Below are positions 1 through 8,277 of a stretch of DNA of 64,000 bases, in pieces. The first letter of the stretch is position 1, and each line of letters opens with the position of its first letter. The DNA comes from Streptomyces maremycinicus (GTDB lineage: Bacteria > Actinomycetota > Actinomycetes > Streptomycetales > Streptomycetaceae). The stretch lies in NCBI RefSeq assembly GCF_001184025.1, contig NZ_BBYG01000014.1, forward strand, positions 186,001 to 250,000. The letters run 5' to 3'. The notes under the pieces are model-generated. The model saw nothing but the letters and a program-made list of their open reading frames with translations. It had not been told where the DNA came from and made no database searches. Both the position numbers and the translations under genes were made by a program.

Positions 1-381
1 GCCGAGCGCGTCCTGTCCGGGTTCGCCACGGCGGCGTACCGGCACGAGGTGACCCTGCGGATCCACGGGACGCCCGAGCAGATCCGCGCCCGGCTCCCCG
101 CGAGCGTCGCGACCGTGAAGGATCTCAGCGATGGGGCGGAGCCCACGGTCGGCGCGGATCCCGGCGTCGGCGCGGAACCCACCGTCGGGGCGGGCGCGGA
201 TCCGGGGGCCGAGCGCTGGCTGCTCGTCGAACTCCGCGCCGAGCGACTCGACTGGCTGCCGCCGGTGCTCGCCTCCCTCGACCGGCCGTTCACCATCGAG
301 CGTCCCGACGCACTGCGCGACCTCGTCATCGCGCTCGCTGACCGCCTCGCGACCCACGCGCGGCGGTCGGCGGCCCGCTGA
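1..381 (+). CDS. WYL-domain transcriptional regulator, C-terminal part
   Basis: The first 126 codons visible belong to a gene whose start lies before the window. The sequence ends in the WCX-type C-terminal domain of WYL regulators: AERLDWLPPVLASLDRPF followed by RPDALRDLVIALADRLA, the usual end of YafY-like HTH/WYL repressors. These bind a ligand or nucleic acid through the WYL fold and DNA through an N-terminal HTH that is not visible here. Odd: between the two conserved blocks is an Ala/Gly/Asp/Pro-rich insert (nt 136-210) made of near-repeats of GADPG and GAEPTVG, probably a flexible, repeat-expanded loop. Family call fairly sure; regulated target unknown. Confidence 0.75.
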   Translation, partial: AERVLSGFATAAYRHEVTLRIHGTPEQIRARLPASVATVKDLSDGAEPTVGADPGVGAEPTVGAGADPGAERWLLVELRAERLDWLPPVLASLDRPFTIERPDALRDLVIALADRLATHARRSAAR

Positions 382-475
382 CGTGCGCCGTAAGGTGGGC
401 GGTACGGATCGATCCGTCGGACCCCCTCGGTCCGGCCGCCGCCTCGGTCCCCTCCCCAGCCGAACCGGAAGGTCC

Positions 476-1654
476 ATGCACTCCCCGTCCGCCGCCTCGG
501 ACGACGACTCCGACGCCCTGTTCGGCCTCGACGCCCTCGGCCCCGAGCCCGCCGCAGCGCACCCAAGCCGGCCGTCCTTCCGCGACTCCGAAGCCGCCCG
601 GCGCCTGCTGCCCGTCCGGGAGATCCACGCCGAACCCGCGGCCGCCGCCTCACCGCGCGGACGGCAGATCATCGCCCGGTTCCCCCAGGCACGGCTGGTG
701 GAGGTCGAGTCCCACTGGGGCATCCCGGGGCTGCACGGCAACGAGGGCAACGTCGCGCGCTGGGTGCGGGTCAAGGGTGAGACGCTCGTCCTCGGGGAGC
801 GGAAGTCGCCGAGGACACGGCCCAACGGGCGGTCCGCCGACTGGATCGCGCCGGGCGCGTCCAACGGCTGCGCGATGGCCTGCGCCTACTGCTATGTGCC
901 GCGTCGCAAGGGATACGCCAACCCGGTCACCGTCTTCACCAACATCGACCGGATCATCGCCCACATCGGTCGGCACATCGCCCGGCAGGGCCCCAAGACC
1001 GAGCCGAACCAGTGCGACCCCACGGCCTGGGTGTACGACATCGGCGAGAACGGCGACTGTTCGGTGGACGCTCTGATCTGCGACAACACCGCGGATCTCG
1101 TCCACGCCTTCCGCCGGTGGCCGACGGCCAAGGCGTCCTTCGCGACCAAGTTCGTCAACCCGGACCTGCTGACGCTGGATCCGCGCGGCCGGACCCGCGT
1201 CCGCTTCTCGGTGATGCCCCCGGAGGACTCCCGGCTGCTGGACGTGCGCACCTCACCGGTCGACGAGCGGATCGCCGCCGCCGCGGACTTCCTGGACGCC
1301 GGTTACGAGGTGCACTTCAACCTCTCCCCCGTCGTCCTCCGCCCCGGCTGGGAGGACGCCTGGGCGGAACTCCTCACGCGTCTGGACGACGTCCTGCCCG
1401 ACCGGGTGAAGCGGCAGGCGGCGGCCGAGGTGATCATGCTGACGCACAACCGGGAGCTGCACGAGGTCAACCTCGGCTGGCACCCCCGTGCCGAGGACGC
1501 CCTGTGGCGACCGGACTTGCAGGAGACCAAACGCTCCGAGAACGGCGCGCTCAACGTCCGCTACGCGGGTCCCGTCAAGGCACAGGCGGTGGACCGGCTT
1601 CGCACACTGATCACGGCCCGGACCCCGTGGCTGCGCGTGCGCTACGCGTTCTGA
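476..1654 (+). CDS. Radical SAM protein, spore photoproduct lyase family
   Basis: 392 aa. The start ATG at 476 has GGAAGG at 467-472; the same frame is open further upstream but without conserved sequence. Residues 132-139 read CAMACAYC, a CxxxCxxC radical-SAM iron-sulfur motif (C132, C136, C139), followed by YVPRRKGYANPVTVF as in actinobacterial proteins annotated as spore photoproduct lyase family. Spore photoproduct lyase repairs thymine dimers of spore DNA by radical chemistry; that this actinobacterial branch does the same is an inference. Later conserved blocks are GENGDCSVDAL (about 188) and SHWGIPGLHGNEGNV before the cluster. It stands alone, with 418 bp of empty DNA after it. Family sure, substrate not. 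Confidence 0.8.
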   Translation: MHSPSAASDDDSDALFGLDALGPEPAAAHPSRPSFRDSEAARRLLPVREIHAEPAAAASPRGRQIIARFPQARLVEVESHWGIPGLHGNEGNVARWVRVKGETLVLGERKSPRTRPNGRSADWIAPGASNGCAMACAYCYVPRRKGYANPVTVFTNIDRIIAHIGRHIARQGPKTEPNQCDPTAWVYDIGENGDCSVDALICDNTADLVHAFRRWPTAKASFATKFVNPDLLTLDPRGRTRVRFSVMPPEDSRLLDVRTSPVDERIAAAADFLDAGYEVHFNLSPVVLRPGWEDAWAELLTRLDDVLPDRVKRQAAAEVIMLTHNRELHEVNLGWHPRAEDALWRPDLQETKRSENGALNVRYAGPVKAQAVDRLRTLITARTPWLRVRYAF

Positions 1655-2072
1655 GCCTCCCGCCGCCCCAACGCTCGGTCACCCACGGCGTCACGTCGGC
1701 CGACTGGAGTCCGGGTGACTACAGCCGCGTAGACGGTCTGCCGCGCGGTGGTCGAAACGAGAGTCGAGGGCGTTCCCGGGGAACAGGGCGCAACAGGAGC
1801 CACGCCCCCGAGTTCATCGGAGGCAACCCGACAGTTTCACGGACCGCAACCGACCGGCTGATTCACGGCATCCACCGACCCGGCTCGTCCAGGGTGCTCC
1901 GCCGTGACGCTCGATGCCGGGGCAGCCACGGCAACGCAAGGCAGCGCAAGGCAGCGCAAGGGGCTGACGAGGTGGAGGGGTGGCGATGTTGTCGGTGGCA
2001 TACCGCGCGGCCCGTACGGGAAGGTTCACTGGTGCGGTCGGGCGGTCGGGCCGCGCAGGAGCCGTGCGTCGG
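1655..2072. other. Intergenic region, no gene seen
   Basis: 418 bp between the convergent ends of the radical-SAM gene and the receptor-like regulator. Short frames occur, but none has a ribosome site plus a plausible protein. The only regular element is a short direct repeat AGGCAGCGCA near 1937-1960. I see no clear terminator hairpin. Confidence 0.4.
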
Positions 2073-2777
2073 TCAGGGGGAGTCGGTGCCGTTCTCGATG
2101 GTGTTACCGCCGGGGCCGTCCCGCGTGGCGCGGACCGTCGTCCGCGTGGCCAGGTCGTCCAGTGCCTCGCCGATCCCGGACAGCAGCGGGGCGTGGTCCG
2201 GTGAGCCGGCCAGCCACGGCAGGAGGAAGGTCCACAACTGCGTGACGCGGTCCACCGAGAGCCAGTCGCGGTCCGCGGCCCCCAGCACCTCGAACCCCGC
2301 CGTCGCGGCCACTATCACGGTCGTCGCGGCCTCGATCGAGACGTCCCGGGCGAGCTCCCCCTCGTGCTGTGCCTGGACGATGAGATCGTGCACCCAGGTC
2401 CGCCACCACTGCAGCATCTGGGCCCCGTTCTTGCGGGAGGGGTCACCGCTCAGCCGGAACCCCGCCCTGATCACGGGATCGGTGACCACGGCAAGGAGCA
2501 GACCGCAGGCCGTGTGCACCAGGGACTCCAGCAGTGTGTCCGCCGAGCTGCGACAACGGGCCGCCAGCTCCTCCACCGAGTCCGCCGCAGCCCTCTCCAC
2601 CTCCCCCGCGAGATCGCTCTTGCTGGCGAAGTGGAAGTGCAGGGCGCCGGTGCTCACACCGGCCCGCTCGCTGATGACGGGGAGGGAAGCCCGCGCGTAC
2701 CCCTCGGCGGCGAACAGCTCGGCAGCCGCTTGGACAAGAGACTGACGTGTGCGCACCGCTCGCGCCTGCATGACCAT
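2073..2777 (-). CDS. Gamma-butyrolactone receptor-like TetR regulator (ArpA/ScbR family)
   Basis: 234 aa. ATG at 2777 is preceded by GGGAGGGAG; a frame extension to 2852 lacks a ribosome site. The N-terminus QARAVRTRQSLVQAAAELF, then an HTH with RAGVSTGALHFHFASKSDL, is the diagnostic start of ArpA/ScbR-type autoregulator receptors (residues about 3-55). The C-terminal ligand domain has TDPVIRAGFRLS and a Trp-rich stretch, WWRTWVHDLI. Family members bind gamma-butyrolactones or antibiotics and repress their own and secondary-metabolite genes through ARE boxes. An ARE-like site lies about 90 bp upstream. No afsA/scbA-type synthase gene is in the window, so this could be an orphan or pseudo-receptor. 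Confidence 0.85.
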   Translation of the reverse strand: MVMQARAVRTRQSLVQAAAELFAAEGYARASLPVISERAGVSTGALHFHFASKSDLAGEVERAAADSVEELAARCRSSADTLLESLVHTACGLLLAVVTDPVIRAGFRLSGDPSRKNGAQMLQWWRTWVHDLIVQAQHEGELARDVSIEAATTVIVAATAGFEVLGAADRDWLSVDRVTQLWTFLLPWLAGSPDHAPLLSGIGEALDDLATRTTVRATRDGPGGNTIENGTDSP

Positions 2778-2863
2778 CAGGTCTCCCTCCCTCACCCTGT
2801 ACAGGACGACGCGGAACCGGGCCGCCCGTCCGGAACGTTGAGAGCATCCCACCCATGATCTTC

Positions 2864-2887
2864 AAGTAAACCGCGCGTTTGGTATTT
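2864..2887 (-). promoter_or_regulatory. ARE-like autoregulatory element
   Basis: Read on the minus strand, the 24-bp site begins AAATAC, has the core CGCGGTTT and ends ACTT. It matches most defined positions of the ARE consensus as I recall it (roughly ANAWAC, a variable centre, CGGTTT, T-rich end), with about three mismatches. It sits about 90 bp upstream of the receptor-like gene at 2777, where an autoregulatory site is expected, beside an AT-rich patch (2880-2893) that could be the promoter. Inference from sequence and position only. Confidence 0.6.
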
Positions 2888-2978
2888 TTATACAGGATGA
2901 TGTCGTCCCGATCGCCACCGGGGCCAGAAGTGCGAGACCGTGGCCAGAAGTGCGGGACGGACAGGGCGCGTCGCCGGT

Positions 2979-3713
2979 TCAGGCGATGCCGCCGTTCGCG
3001 AAGAGGACCTGCCCGTTGACCCAGCGCCCCGGACCGGCCAGGAAGGCCACGGTCTCGGCGATGTCCTCGGGCGTGCCGAGCCGCTCCAGCGGGGGCTGCG
3101 CGGCGAGGCGGTCGATCGTCTCCTGATCCTTGCCGTCCAGGAAGAGCGGTGTGGCCGTCGGGCCGGGCGCGACGGCGTTGACGGTGACGTCCCGGCCGCG
3201 CATCTCGCGGGCCAGCACCAGCGTCATGGCCTCGACGGCTCCCTTGCTCGCCGCATAGGGCGCGTACCCGGGGAAGGCGAGCCGGGTCACCGACGTGGAG
3301 AAGGTGACCACCGCTCCGCCGTCGCGGACGCGGCGCGCCGCTTCCCGGGCCACGACGAAGGCGCCCCGGACGTTGGTCCGCATCAGCCGGTCGAAGGCGT
3401 CGAGATCGAAGGCGTCGACGGGCCCCAGGGTCATCACGCCGGCGGTGTGCACCACGACGTCGATCCCGCCGAAGGCCTCCTCCACCGCGGCGAACGCGTC
3501 GGCCATGGCGCCCTCGTCGGCGACGTCGCCATGGACCGCGACCGCCCTGCCGCCGGCCGCTTCGACGGCCGCGACGGTCTCCTCGGCGGCCGCCTTGTTG
3601 CCCGCGTAGTGCACGCCGACGGCCATGCCGTCGGCCGCGAGCCGACGGGCCACGGCCCGGCCGATGCCCCCGGAAGCGCCGGTGACGAGTGCGACGCGTG
3701 TGGTCTCGGACAT
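2979..3713 (-). CDS. SDR-family oxidoreductase
   Basis: 244 aa, ATG at 3713 with GGAGG upstream. A classical short-chain dehydrogenase: TGASGGIG at residues 11-18 binds the dinucleotide, N114 lies in the helix alpha-4 position, S139 or S141 is the catalytic serine, and YAASK gives Y153/K157. It resembles 3-oxoacyl-ACP reductase-like and glucose dehydrogenase-like SDRs; the substrate cannot be read from the sequence. It is divergent from the TetR gene at 3825, and the 111-bp gap carries two operator-like repeats, so it is probably the TetR target, perhaps a detoxifying carbonyl reductase. Confidence 0.85.
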   Translation of the reverse strand: MSETTRVALVTGASGGIGRAVARRLAADGMAVGVHYAGNKAAAEETVAAVEAAGGRAVAVHGDVADEGAMADAFAAVEEAFGGIDVVVHTAGVMTLGPVDAFDLDAFDRLMRTNVRGAFVVAREAARRVRDGGAVVTFSTSVTRLAFPGYAPYAASKGAVEAMTLVLAREMRGRDVTVNAVAPGPTATPLFLDGKDQETIDRLAAQPPLERLGTPEDIAETVAFLAGPGRWVNGQVLFANGGIA

Positions 3714-3733
3714 GATGCTGCCTCCAGTTCGTT

Positions 3734-3752
3734 TATGAACGATGAGTCCATA
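3734..3752. promoter_or_regulatory. Operator-like inverted repeat, copy 1
   Basis: TATGAAC-5 nt-GTCCATA is an inverted repeat with six of seven positions paired. It lies in the divergent SDR/TetR promoter region, close to the SDR start. The same architecture recurs 28 bp downstream. Typical size and spacing for a TetR-dimer operator; the assignment to the neighbouring TetR protein is inference. Confidence 0.55.
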
Positions 3753-3761
3753 TAACCACGT

Positions 3762-3780
3762 TGTGAACGCCGCGTCCATA
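3762..3780. promoter_or_regulatory. Operator-like inverted repeat, copy 2
   Basis: Second copy: TGTGAAC-5 nt-GTCCATA. With copy 1 it forms a direct repeat of TGAACGNNNNGTCCATAT (3736-3753 and 3764-3781). The conserved blocks match exactly in both copies and only the four spacer bases vary. Confidence 0.55.
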
Positions 3781-3824
3781 TGTCAGGCTGGGGCCCGTCG
3801 GACGATGCCCGGAGGTCGGCGCCC

Positions 3825-4439
3825 ATGCAGGAACGGTCGGAAACCCCCACCGCCCCCGGACCACGGCGCGGCCGCGGCCGGCGCCCGGCCGCGGAGGTAC
3901 GCGCGGACGCCCTCGACGCGGCGGGCGCCCTGCTCCTGGACGGAGGCATGGCCGCCTTCACGTTCGAGGCGGTCGCCGAGCGGGCGGGGGTCAGCAAGAC
4001 GACGCTCTACAAATGGTGGCCGTCCAAGGGCGCGCTCGCCCTCGACGGCTACTTCCACGCCGTGGAATCCGTGCTGGCCTTCCCCGACAGCGACGACATC
4101 GAGGCCGACCTCACGGCGCAGCTCCGCGCGTTCGTCCGGATCCTCACCGAGACACCCGCGGGTCGGGTGATAGCCGAGCTCATCGGCCAGGCACAGACCG
4201 ATCCGGAGCTGTCCGCCGCCCTGCTGGAGCGCTACTCGGGCCCGCGCCGGGAACTGGCGGTCCGGCGGATGCGGCGGGCACAGGCCCACGGCCAACTGCG
4301 CGCCGACGTCGACCCCGAGGTCCTGGTGGACCAGCTGTGGGGCGCCTGCTACCACCGCTTGCTGATGCCCAGCCTGCCGCTCACCCAGGACTTCGCGGCG
4401 AGCCTGGTCGCCAATCTGCTGCCCGGCGTCCGCGCCTGA
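3825..4439 (+). CDS. TetR/AcrR family regulator
   Basis: 204 aa from ATG 3825, with GGAGG at 3811-3815; an upstream ATG at 3780 would run through the operator-like repeats and is less likely. After a basic, Pro-rich N-terminus, the HTH spans about residues 27-73 (FEAVAERAGVSKTTLYKWWPSKGALAL). The KWWPSK signature and the C-terminal domain with ETPAGRVIAELIGQAQTDPEL place it in the TetR branch with the TetR_C_11-like ligand domain. Divergent from the SDR gene, so probably an autoregulated local repressor of that gene. Confidence 0.85.
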   Translation: MQERSETPTAPGPRRGRGRRPAAEVRADALDAAGALLLDGGMAAFTFEAVAERAGVSKTTLYKWWPSKGALALDGYFHAVESVLAFPDSDDIEADLTAQLRAFVRILTETPAGRVIAELIGQAQTDPELSAALLERYSGPRRELAVRRMRRAQAHGQLRADVDPEVLVDQLWGACYHRLLMPSLPLTQDFAASLVANLLPGVRA

Positions 4440-4631
4440 CCCGACGCGGAGGACCACCGGCGCGGTACGCTCCCGCCGCGGAGGCGGGCCCGCGCCCCTT
4501 CCGGCAACGCGTTCACTCCCGGCTCTGGCCCCGGTGACCTACCGGGCGGTATACAAGCCCAGTCGAACGGAATGCCGACCGGACGGGACGGCGTCGTCGA
4601 CGGGGCATGGGCCTCGAGGGGGAGGAACTCG

Positions 4632-5552
4632 ATGCAGCGCGACGTTCGCACCGCAGGACCGGCCGGCGGCCGGCGAAAGGCCGTCACCTTCCTTGCCGCG
4701 CTGGGCAGTTGCGCCCTGGTCGCCGCTTCCGCGGGCCCGGCCGCGGCACACGGCGGAGGCGGGGGCGGGCACGGCATTCGTTACGTGGCGCTCGGCGACT
4801 CCTACACCTCCGGCCCGCTCATCCCCCGCCAGGTGGACGCCAACTGCGCCCGTTCCGACCACAATTACCCCTCGATCGTGTCCGCACGGCTCAGGACGGC
4901 CACGTTCAAGGACGTCAGCTGCGGTGGGGCGACGACCGAGCACATGTGGAAGGCGCAGGGGACCAACGGCCCCCAGCTCGACGCGGTGGGACGCAACAGC
5001 GACCTCGTGACCGTCCAGATCGGCGGCAACGACATCGGCTTCGGCTCCATCATCGGCACCTGCGCCCAGCTCTCGGCCCAGGACCCGACCGGCAACCCGT
5101 GCCAACGCCACTACGGCGCCTCGGGCGTCGACCAGCTCACCGTCGCGATAGCCAAGACCGCTCCGAAGGTCGCCCGGGTGCTTCAGGCCGTGCACGACCG
5201 GGCCCCGCACGCCCGGGTCCTCGTCGTCGGCTACCCGGACCTGCTGCCCGACGACGGCAGCGGCTGTGCGCCCACGGTGCCGTTCGCGACGCGGGACTTC
5301 CCCTACCTCCGGGACACCGGCAAGCGGCTCAACCTGATGCTCCGCCTGGTGGCCCGCTGGAACCACGCCGAGTACGTCGACACCTACGGCCCGACCGTCG
5401 GCCACGACATGTGCAAGTCCCCGGCGGACCGGTGGATCGAACCCTTGCAGCCCACCTCCCCCGCCGCTCCCGCGCACCCCAACGCCAAGGGTGAGGAAGC
5501 CATGGCGGGGGCGGTGTGGCAGCGCCTGACGCACGGGCGGGGCGGCCGCTGA
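4632..5552 (+). CDS. Secreted SGNH/GDSL hydrolase (lipase/esterase)
   Basis: 306 aa; ATG 4632 follows GGGGAGGAA. A Sec signal peptide with a basic N-terminus (GGRRKA) and hydrophobic core ends near AAAHG (about 39). SGNH blocks are clear: GDSYTSG with nucleophile S57, IGGNDIGF (oxyanion G and N), and HPNAKG with H282. Paired cysteines (for example C71, C98) fit the disulfide-stabilised Streptomyces secreted lipases/phospholipases. It hydrolyses ester bonds outside the cell; the actual lipid is unknown. A single-gene unit, followed convergently by the small gene at 5593. Confidence 0.88.
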   Translation: MQRDVRTAGPAGGRRKAVTFLAALGSCALVAASAGPAAAHGGGGGGHGIRYVALGDSYTSGPLIPRQVDANCARSDHNYPSIVSARLRTATFKDVSCGGATTEHMWKAQGTNGPQLDAVGRNSDLVTVQIGGNDIGFGSIIGTCAQLSAQDPTGNPCQRHYGASGVDQLTVAIAKTAPKVARVLQAVHDRAPHARVLVVGYPDLLPDDGSGCAPTVPFATRDFPYLRDTGKRLNLMLRLVARWNHAEYVDTYGPTVGHDMCKSPADRWIEPLQPTSPAAPAHPNAKGEEAMAGAVWQRLTHGRGGR

Positions 5553-5592
5553 CCGACGGCCGGGGCTGCCGGGCCCCGGCCCTCCGGCCTGC

Positions 5593-5910
5593 TCACACGT
5601 CGGAGTCGATGCCGGTGACCACCGCCGGTCCCAGGGGCGCGCTGCTGTCGTCGAGCCCGGCGGTGTGCAGGGCGGAGTCCGCGAGCCTGCGGGCGTCCTC
5701 CTCCGCGTGCGGACCGCTGTCCGCCTCGACGGCGAGCCGGATGGTGAACGTGTCGTCCTCGTTCACGGTGAGCGGGTCCAGGTCCTGGGCGCTGCCCAGG
5801 TGCGTGCGGTGCGGATCGGCGGGACGCAGGGCCTGACTCAACCGCTTGCGCGTCTCGTCCTCGACCCCGGCGGTGAAGGTGCCGGGCACGGTGATCACGT
5901 AGGTCGTCAT
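5593..5910 (-). CDS. Conserved hypothetical protein, 105 aa
   Basis: ATG 5910 is preceded by GGAAGGGAA. The small acidic soluble protein starts MTTYVITVPGTFTAG, continues with a helical KRLSQALRPADPHRTHLG block and ends in DDSSAPLGPAVVTGIDSDV. No catalytic motif, signal peptide or membrane segment is visible. Strand-helix alternation suggests a compact alpha/beta fold of ACT- or ferredoxin-like size, but I recognise no named family. Divergent from the FUSC transporter at 6076 and convergent to the lipase. Coding nature supported by the ribosome site and codon pattern. Confidence 0.65.
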   Translation of the reverse strand: MTTYVITVPGTFTAGVEDETRKRLSQALRPADPHRTHLGSAQDLDPLTVNEDDTFTIRLAVEADSGPHAEEDARRLADSALHTAGLDDSSAPLGPAVVTGIDSDV

Positions 5911-6075
5911 GGTGTTCCCTTCCTCGGGTTCCCTCCCGCATACCCCGGAGCGGGCGGTCGATCTCCGCTCTTTTCGGGTGACCCGCCGGCCCGGCCCCTT
6001 CTCCGCTGCGCGACCACCCGACCCGCGCGACACTGAAAGCCGCGGATGATCCACGGGTGGCGGAGAGGAGCGGTG

Positions 6076-8220
6076 ATGCCCAAGCGGCCGTCGCTCGCCG
6101 AATCCGTCCGGGCGGGGCGACGCGCGACGCGTGTCACGGCCGCCGCGGCGGCCGGGTTCTATCCGGCGGCGTATCTCCTCGATCAACCCGTGACCGCGGT
6201 CTACGCCCTGTTCACTCCCATCGCGTTCGGCGTCCTCTCACCGGTGCCGGGGTCCGGGCGCCGACGCGCCCTCACCGTCCTGCGCGCCCTGCCGGCCGCG
6301 GCCGTCCTCACCGTCGCCGGTACCGCCCTCGCCGTGCGGACCTGGGCGGCCGTGGCGGGCATGCTGATCGTCGGGTTCGTGCTGGTGTTCGGCTCGGTCT
6401 GCGGTCCTCGTCTGGCCGGTACCGTCCCGGGGCTCCAGTTGTTCTACATCCTCGCCTGCTTCCCGCCCTTCGCCCCGGAGACGCTGCCCCAGCGACTGAC
6501 CGGGGTCGCCGTCGGCGGGGCCTGTCTCGTCCTGTGCGAGGTGGCGGTGTTCCCCGATCCGCCGGATCCGTCATATCGCGAGCGGATCGCCGGCACGCTC
6601 GAGCTGGCGGCCCGCGCCACCCGCTCCCTGATCCGTACCGACGGCCCGGAGCCCGGTCCGGCCGCACCGCTGAGGGAGGCCGGCCGGGGCCTGCGCTTCT
6701 CCCGACAGCCCGCCGGTGCGAGGCCGACCGGCGCCGGAAGGACGCACCGGGCGCTCGCCCAGGCGGGTTCCGCGTCCCGGCGGCTCGTCGACCAGTTGGC
6801 CGCCCTCACCGAGCTGCCTCCCGCGCCCTCGGACACGGCCTCGCGGAACCTTCTGAGCGGCATCGCGGCCGCCTGCGACGAAACGGCGGGCGCCCTGCGC
6901 CGGTCCCGGCCCGCGGCAGGGCCCGAGCTGCTCGAGGAGATGATCGCCGAGTTCCTCACCGCGCGCGACGGAGACCCCGCCGGGCGCGTTCCCCGCCCGC
7001 ACGAGGTGCTGGTGCGGCAGTCGACGGTGCTGACGATCGCGGCCTCCGCCGTGACCGTGCGCACGGCCGCCGCCCTGGCGCTCACCGGCCGACAGCCCGT
7101 GCACGGGCTGCCCCGGGAGCAGTTCTGGTACGCGCGGACGCCGACGGTCCGGCTGTTCGCCGTCCGCCTCACCGGCAACCTGACGCGGCGCTCCGTCGTC
7201 TTCCAGAACGCGCTGCGCAGCGCGTGCGGTCTCGCGCTCGCGCGTCTGGTGGCGGGATCCCTCGACCTGTCGCACGGCTTCTGGGTGCTGCTGACGGTGC
7301 TGACCCTGGGGCGTACCACGGCGGGGGCCACCTGGTCCGCCGTCCGGGCCGCCGTCGTGGGCACCATGGCCGGTGCGCTCGCCGCCGGTCTGCTCCTCAT
7401 CGGGGCGGGCGGGTCGACCGATGTGTACGCGTACCTCCTCGTGCCGATGATGCTGATCGCCTTCGCGGTCGGGCCGTTGGAGGGGCCGGCCTGGGCCCAG
7501 GGACTGTTCACCCTGGTCGTGTCCACGGCGTTCGCGCAGATCGCGCCCGTGACGTGGCGGCTCGCGGAGATGCGGGTCGTGGACGTGCTGACCGGGAGCG
7601 CGGTCGGACTGCTGTGCGGTGTGCTCGCCTGGCCGTTCGGCGCCCGCGCCGAGACGCGGCGCAGTGTGACGGCGCTGCTCCGGTCCGCCGCACCCGTGGT
7701 GCGGGCCACCACGGTCGCCGCGACCGGTGACGGGTCGGCAGGCCACGGCGACGCCGCCCCTCAGGCCGTCCGGCTGACCCTGCACCGGCTCCGTATCGCG
7801 GAGGGCTCGTACGCGCAGTACCGCACGGAGCCGTCCGCACCCGCCCGGGGGCCCGAACCCGACTACCTCGCCGCTCTCAACGTCGGCTCCCGTGTCCTGG
7901 TCGGCGCCTACTGGGTGCCCCGGGCGGACCCTTCGCCCGAGATGCCTCCCGACGCCCTGCGCTGGGCCCGGCGCGTCACCGACGAGGCGGAGACAGCGAT
8001 CGACCGGGCGGCCGACTTCCCGCCGGGCGGCGTCCATGTCCGGCTGACACCACCGCCGGCACTGCCTCCCGGGGTCCCGCCCCGGGTCCTGTCGCTCCTG
8101 ACGGACATCGAGGTATGGCTCGACGCGATCGCCGCCGACCTCAGAACCACTACCACCGGCACCAGCACCAGCACCAGCACCAGCACCAGCCGGGGGGCTC
8201 CCCGGACGACCGCCTCCTGA
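6076..8220 (+). CDS. FUSC family membrane transporter
   Basis: 714 aa. ATG 6076 follows GGAGAGGAG; an upstream ATG at 6046 has none. Two blocks of transmembrane helices (about residues 18-165 and 375-520) flank a cytoplasmic helical region, and a second soluble region forms the C-terminus. This doubled layout is that of FUSC/aromatic acid exporter-like proteins related to YccS, YhcP and ALMT, which export aromatic or organic acids. Substrate unknown. The extreme C-terminus is a low-complexity Thr/Ser tail (TSTSTSTSTS) encoded by five perfect ACCAGC units at 8161-8190, likely variable in length between strains. Confidence 0.8.
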   Translation: MPKRPSLAESVRAGRRATRVTAAAAAGFYPAAYLLDQPVTAVYALFTPIAFGVLSPVPGSGRRRALTVLRALPAAAVLTVAGTALAVRTWAAVAGMLIVGFVLVFGSVCGPRLAGTVPGLQLFYILACFPPFAPETLPQRLTGVAVGGACLVLCEVAVFPDPPDPSYRERIAGTLELAARATRSLIRTDGPEPGPAAPLREAGRGLRFSRQPAGARPTGAGRTHRALAQAGSASRRLVDQLAALTELPPAPSDTASRNLLSGIAAACDETAGALRRSRPAAGPELLEEMIAEFLTARDGDPAGRVPRPHEVLVRQSTVLTIAASAVTVRTAAALALTGRQPVHGLPREQFWYARTPTVRLFAVRLTGNLTRRSVVFQNALRSACGLALARLVAGSLDLSHGFWVLLTVLTLGRTTAGATWSAVRAAVVGTMAGALAAGLLLIGAGGSTDVYAYLLVPMMLIAFAVGPLEGPAWAQGLFTLVVSTAFAQIAPVTWRLAEMRVVDVLTGSAVGLLCGVLAWPFGARAETRRSVTALLRSAAPVVRATTVAATGDGSAGHGDAAPQAVRLTLHRLRIAEGSYAQYRTEPSAPARGPEPDYLAALNVGSRVLVGAYWVPRADPSPEMPPDALRWARRVTDEAETAIDRAADFPPGGVHVRLTPPPALPPGVPPRVLSLLTDIEVWLDAIAADLRTTTTGTSTSTSTSTSRGAPRTTAS
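8161..8190. repeat. Hexanucleotide tandem repeat (ACCAGC)x5
   Basis: Five perfect ACCAGC units inside the last codons of the FUSC gene, coding a Thr-Ser tail. In-frame change of copy number would lengthen or shorten the tail without a frameshift. Confidence 0.9.
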
Positions 8221-8277
8221 AGGCCTGCCCGGCCGGGAATCGTCCTCGCGGAGGCCCGGTCCGCGCCCCAGTGGTCC

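Noticed and set aside
131..475. Upstream in-frame extension of the radical-SAM gene
   Set aside because: Arg/Ser/Pro-rich sequence overlapping the WYL gene in another frame, with no ribosome site; the start at 476 has one.
2073..4439. A gamma-butyrolactone biosynthesis set
   Set aside because: The SDR is a classical short-chain type and no afsA/scbA-type synthase is present, so only the receptor-like protein is supported.
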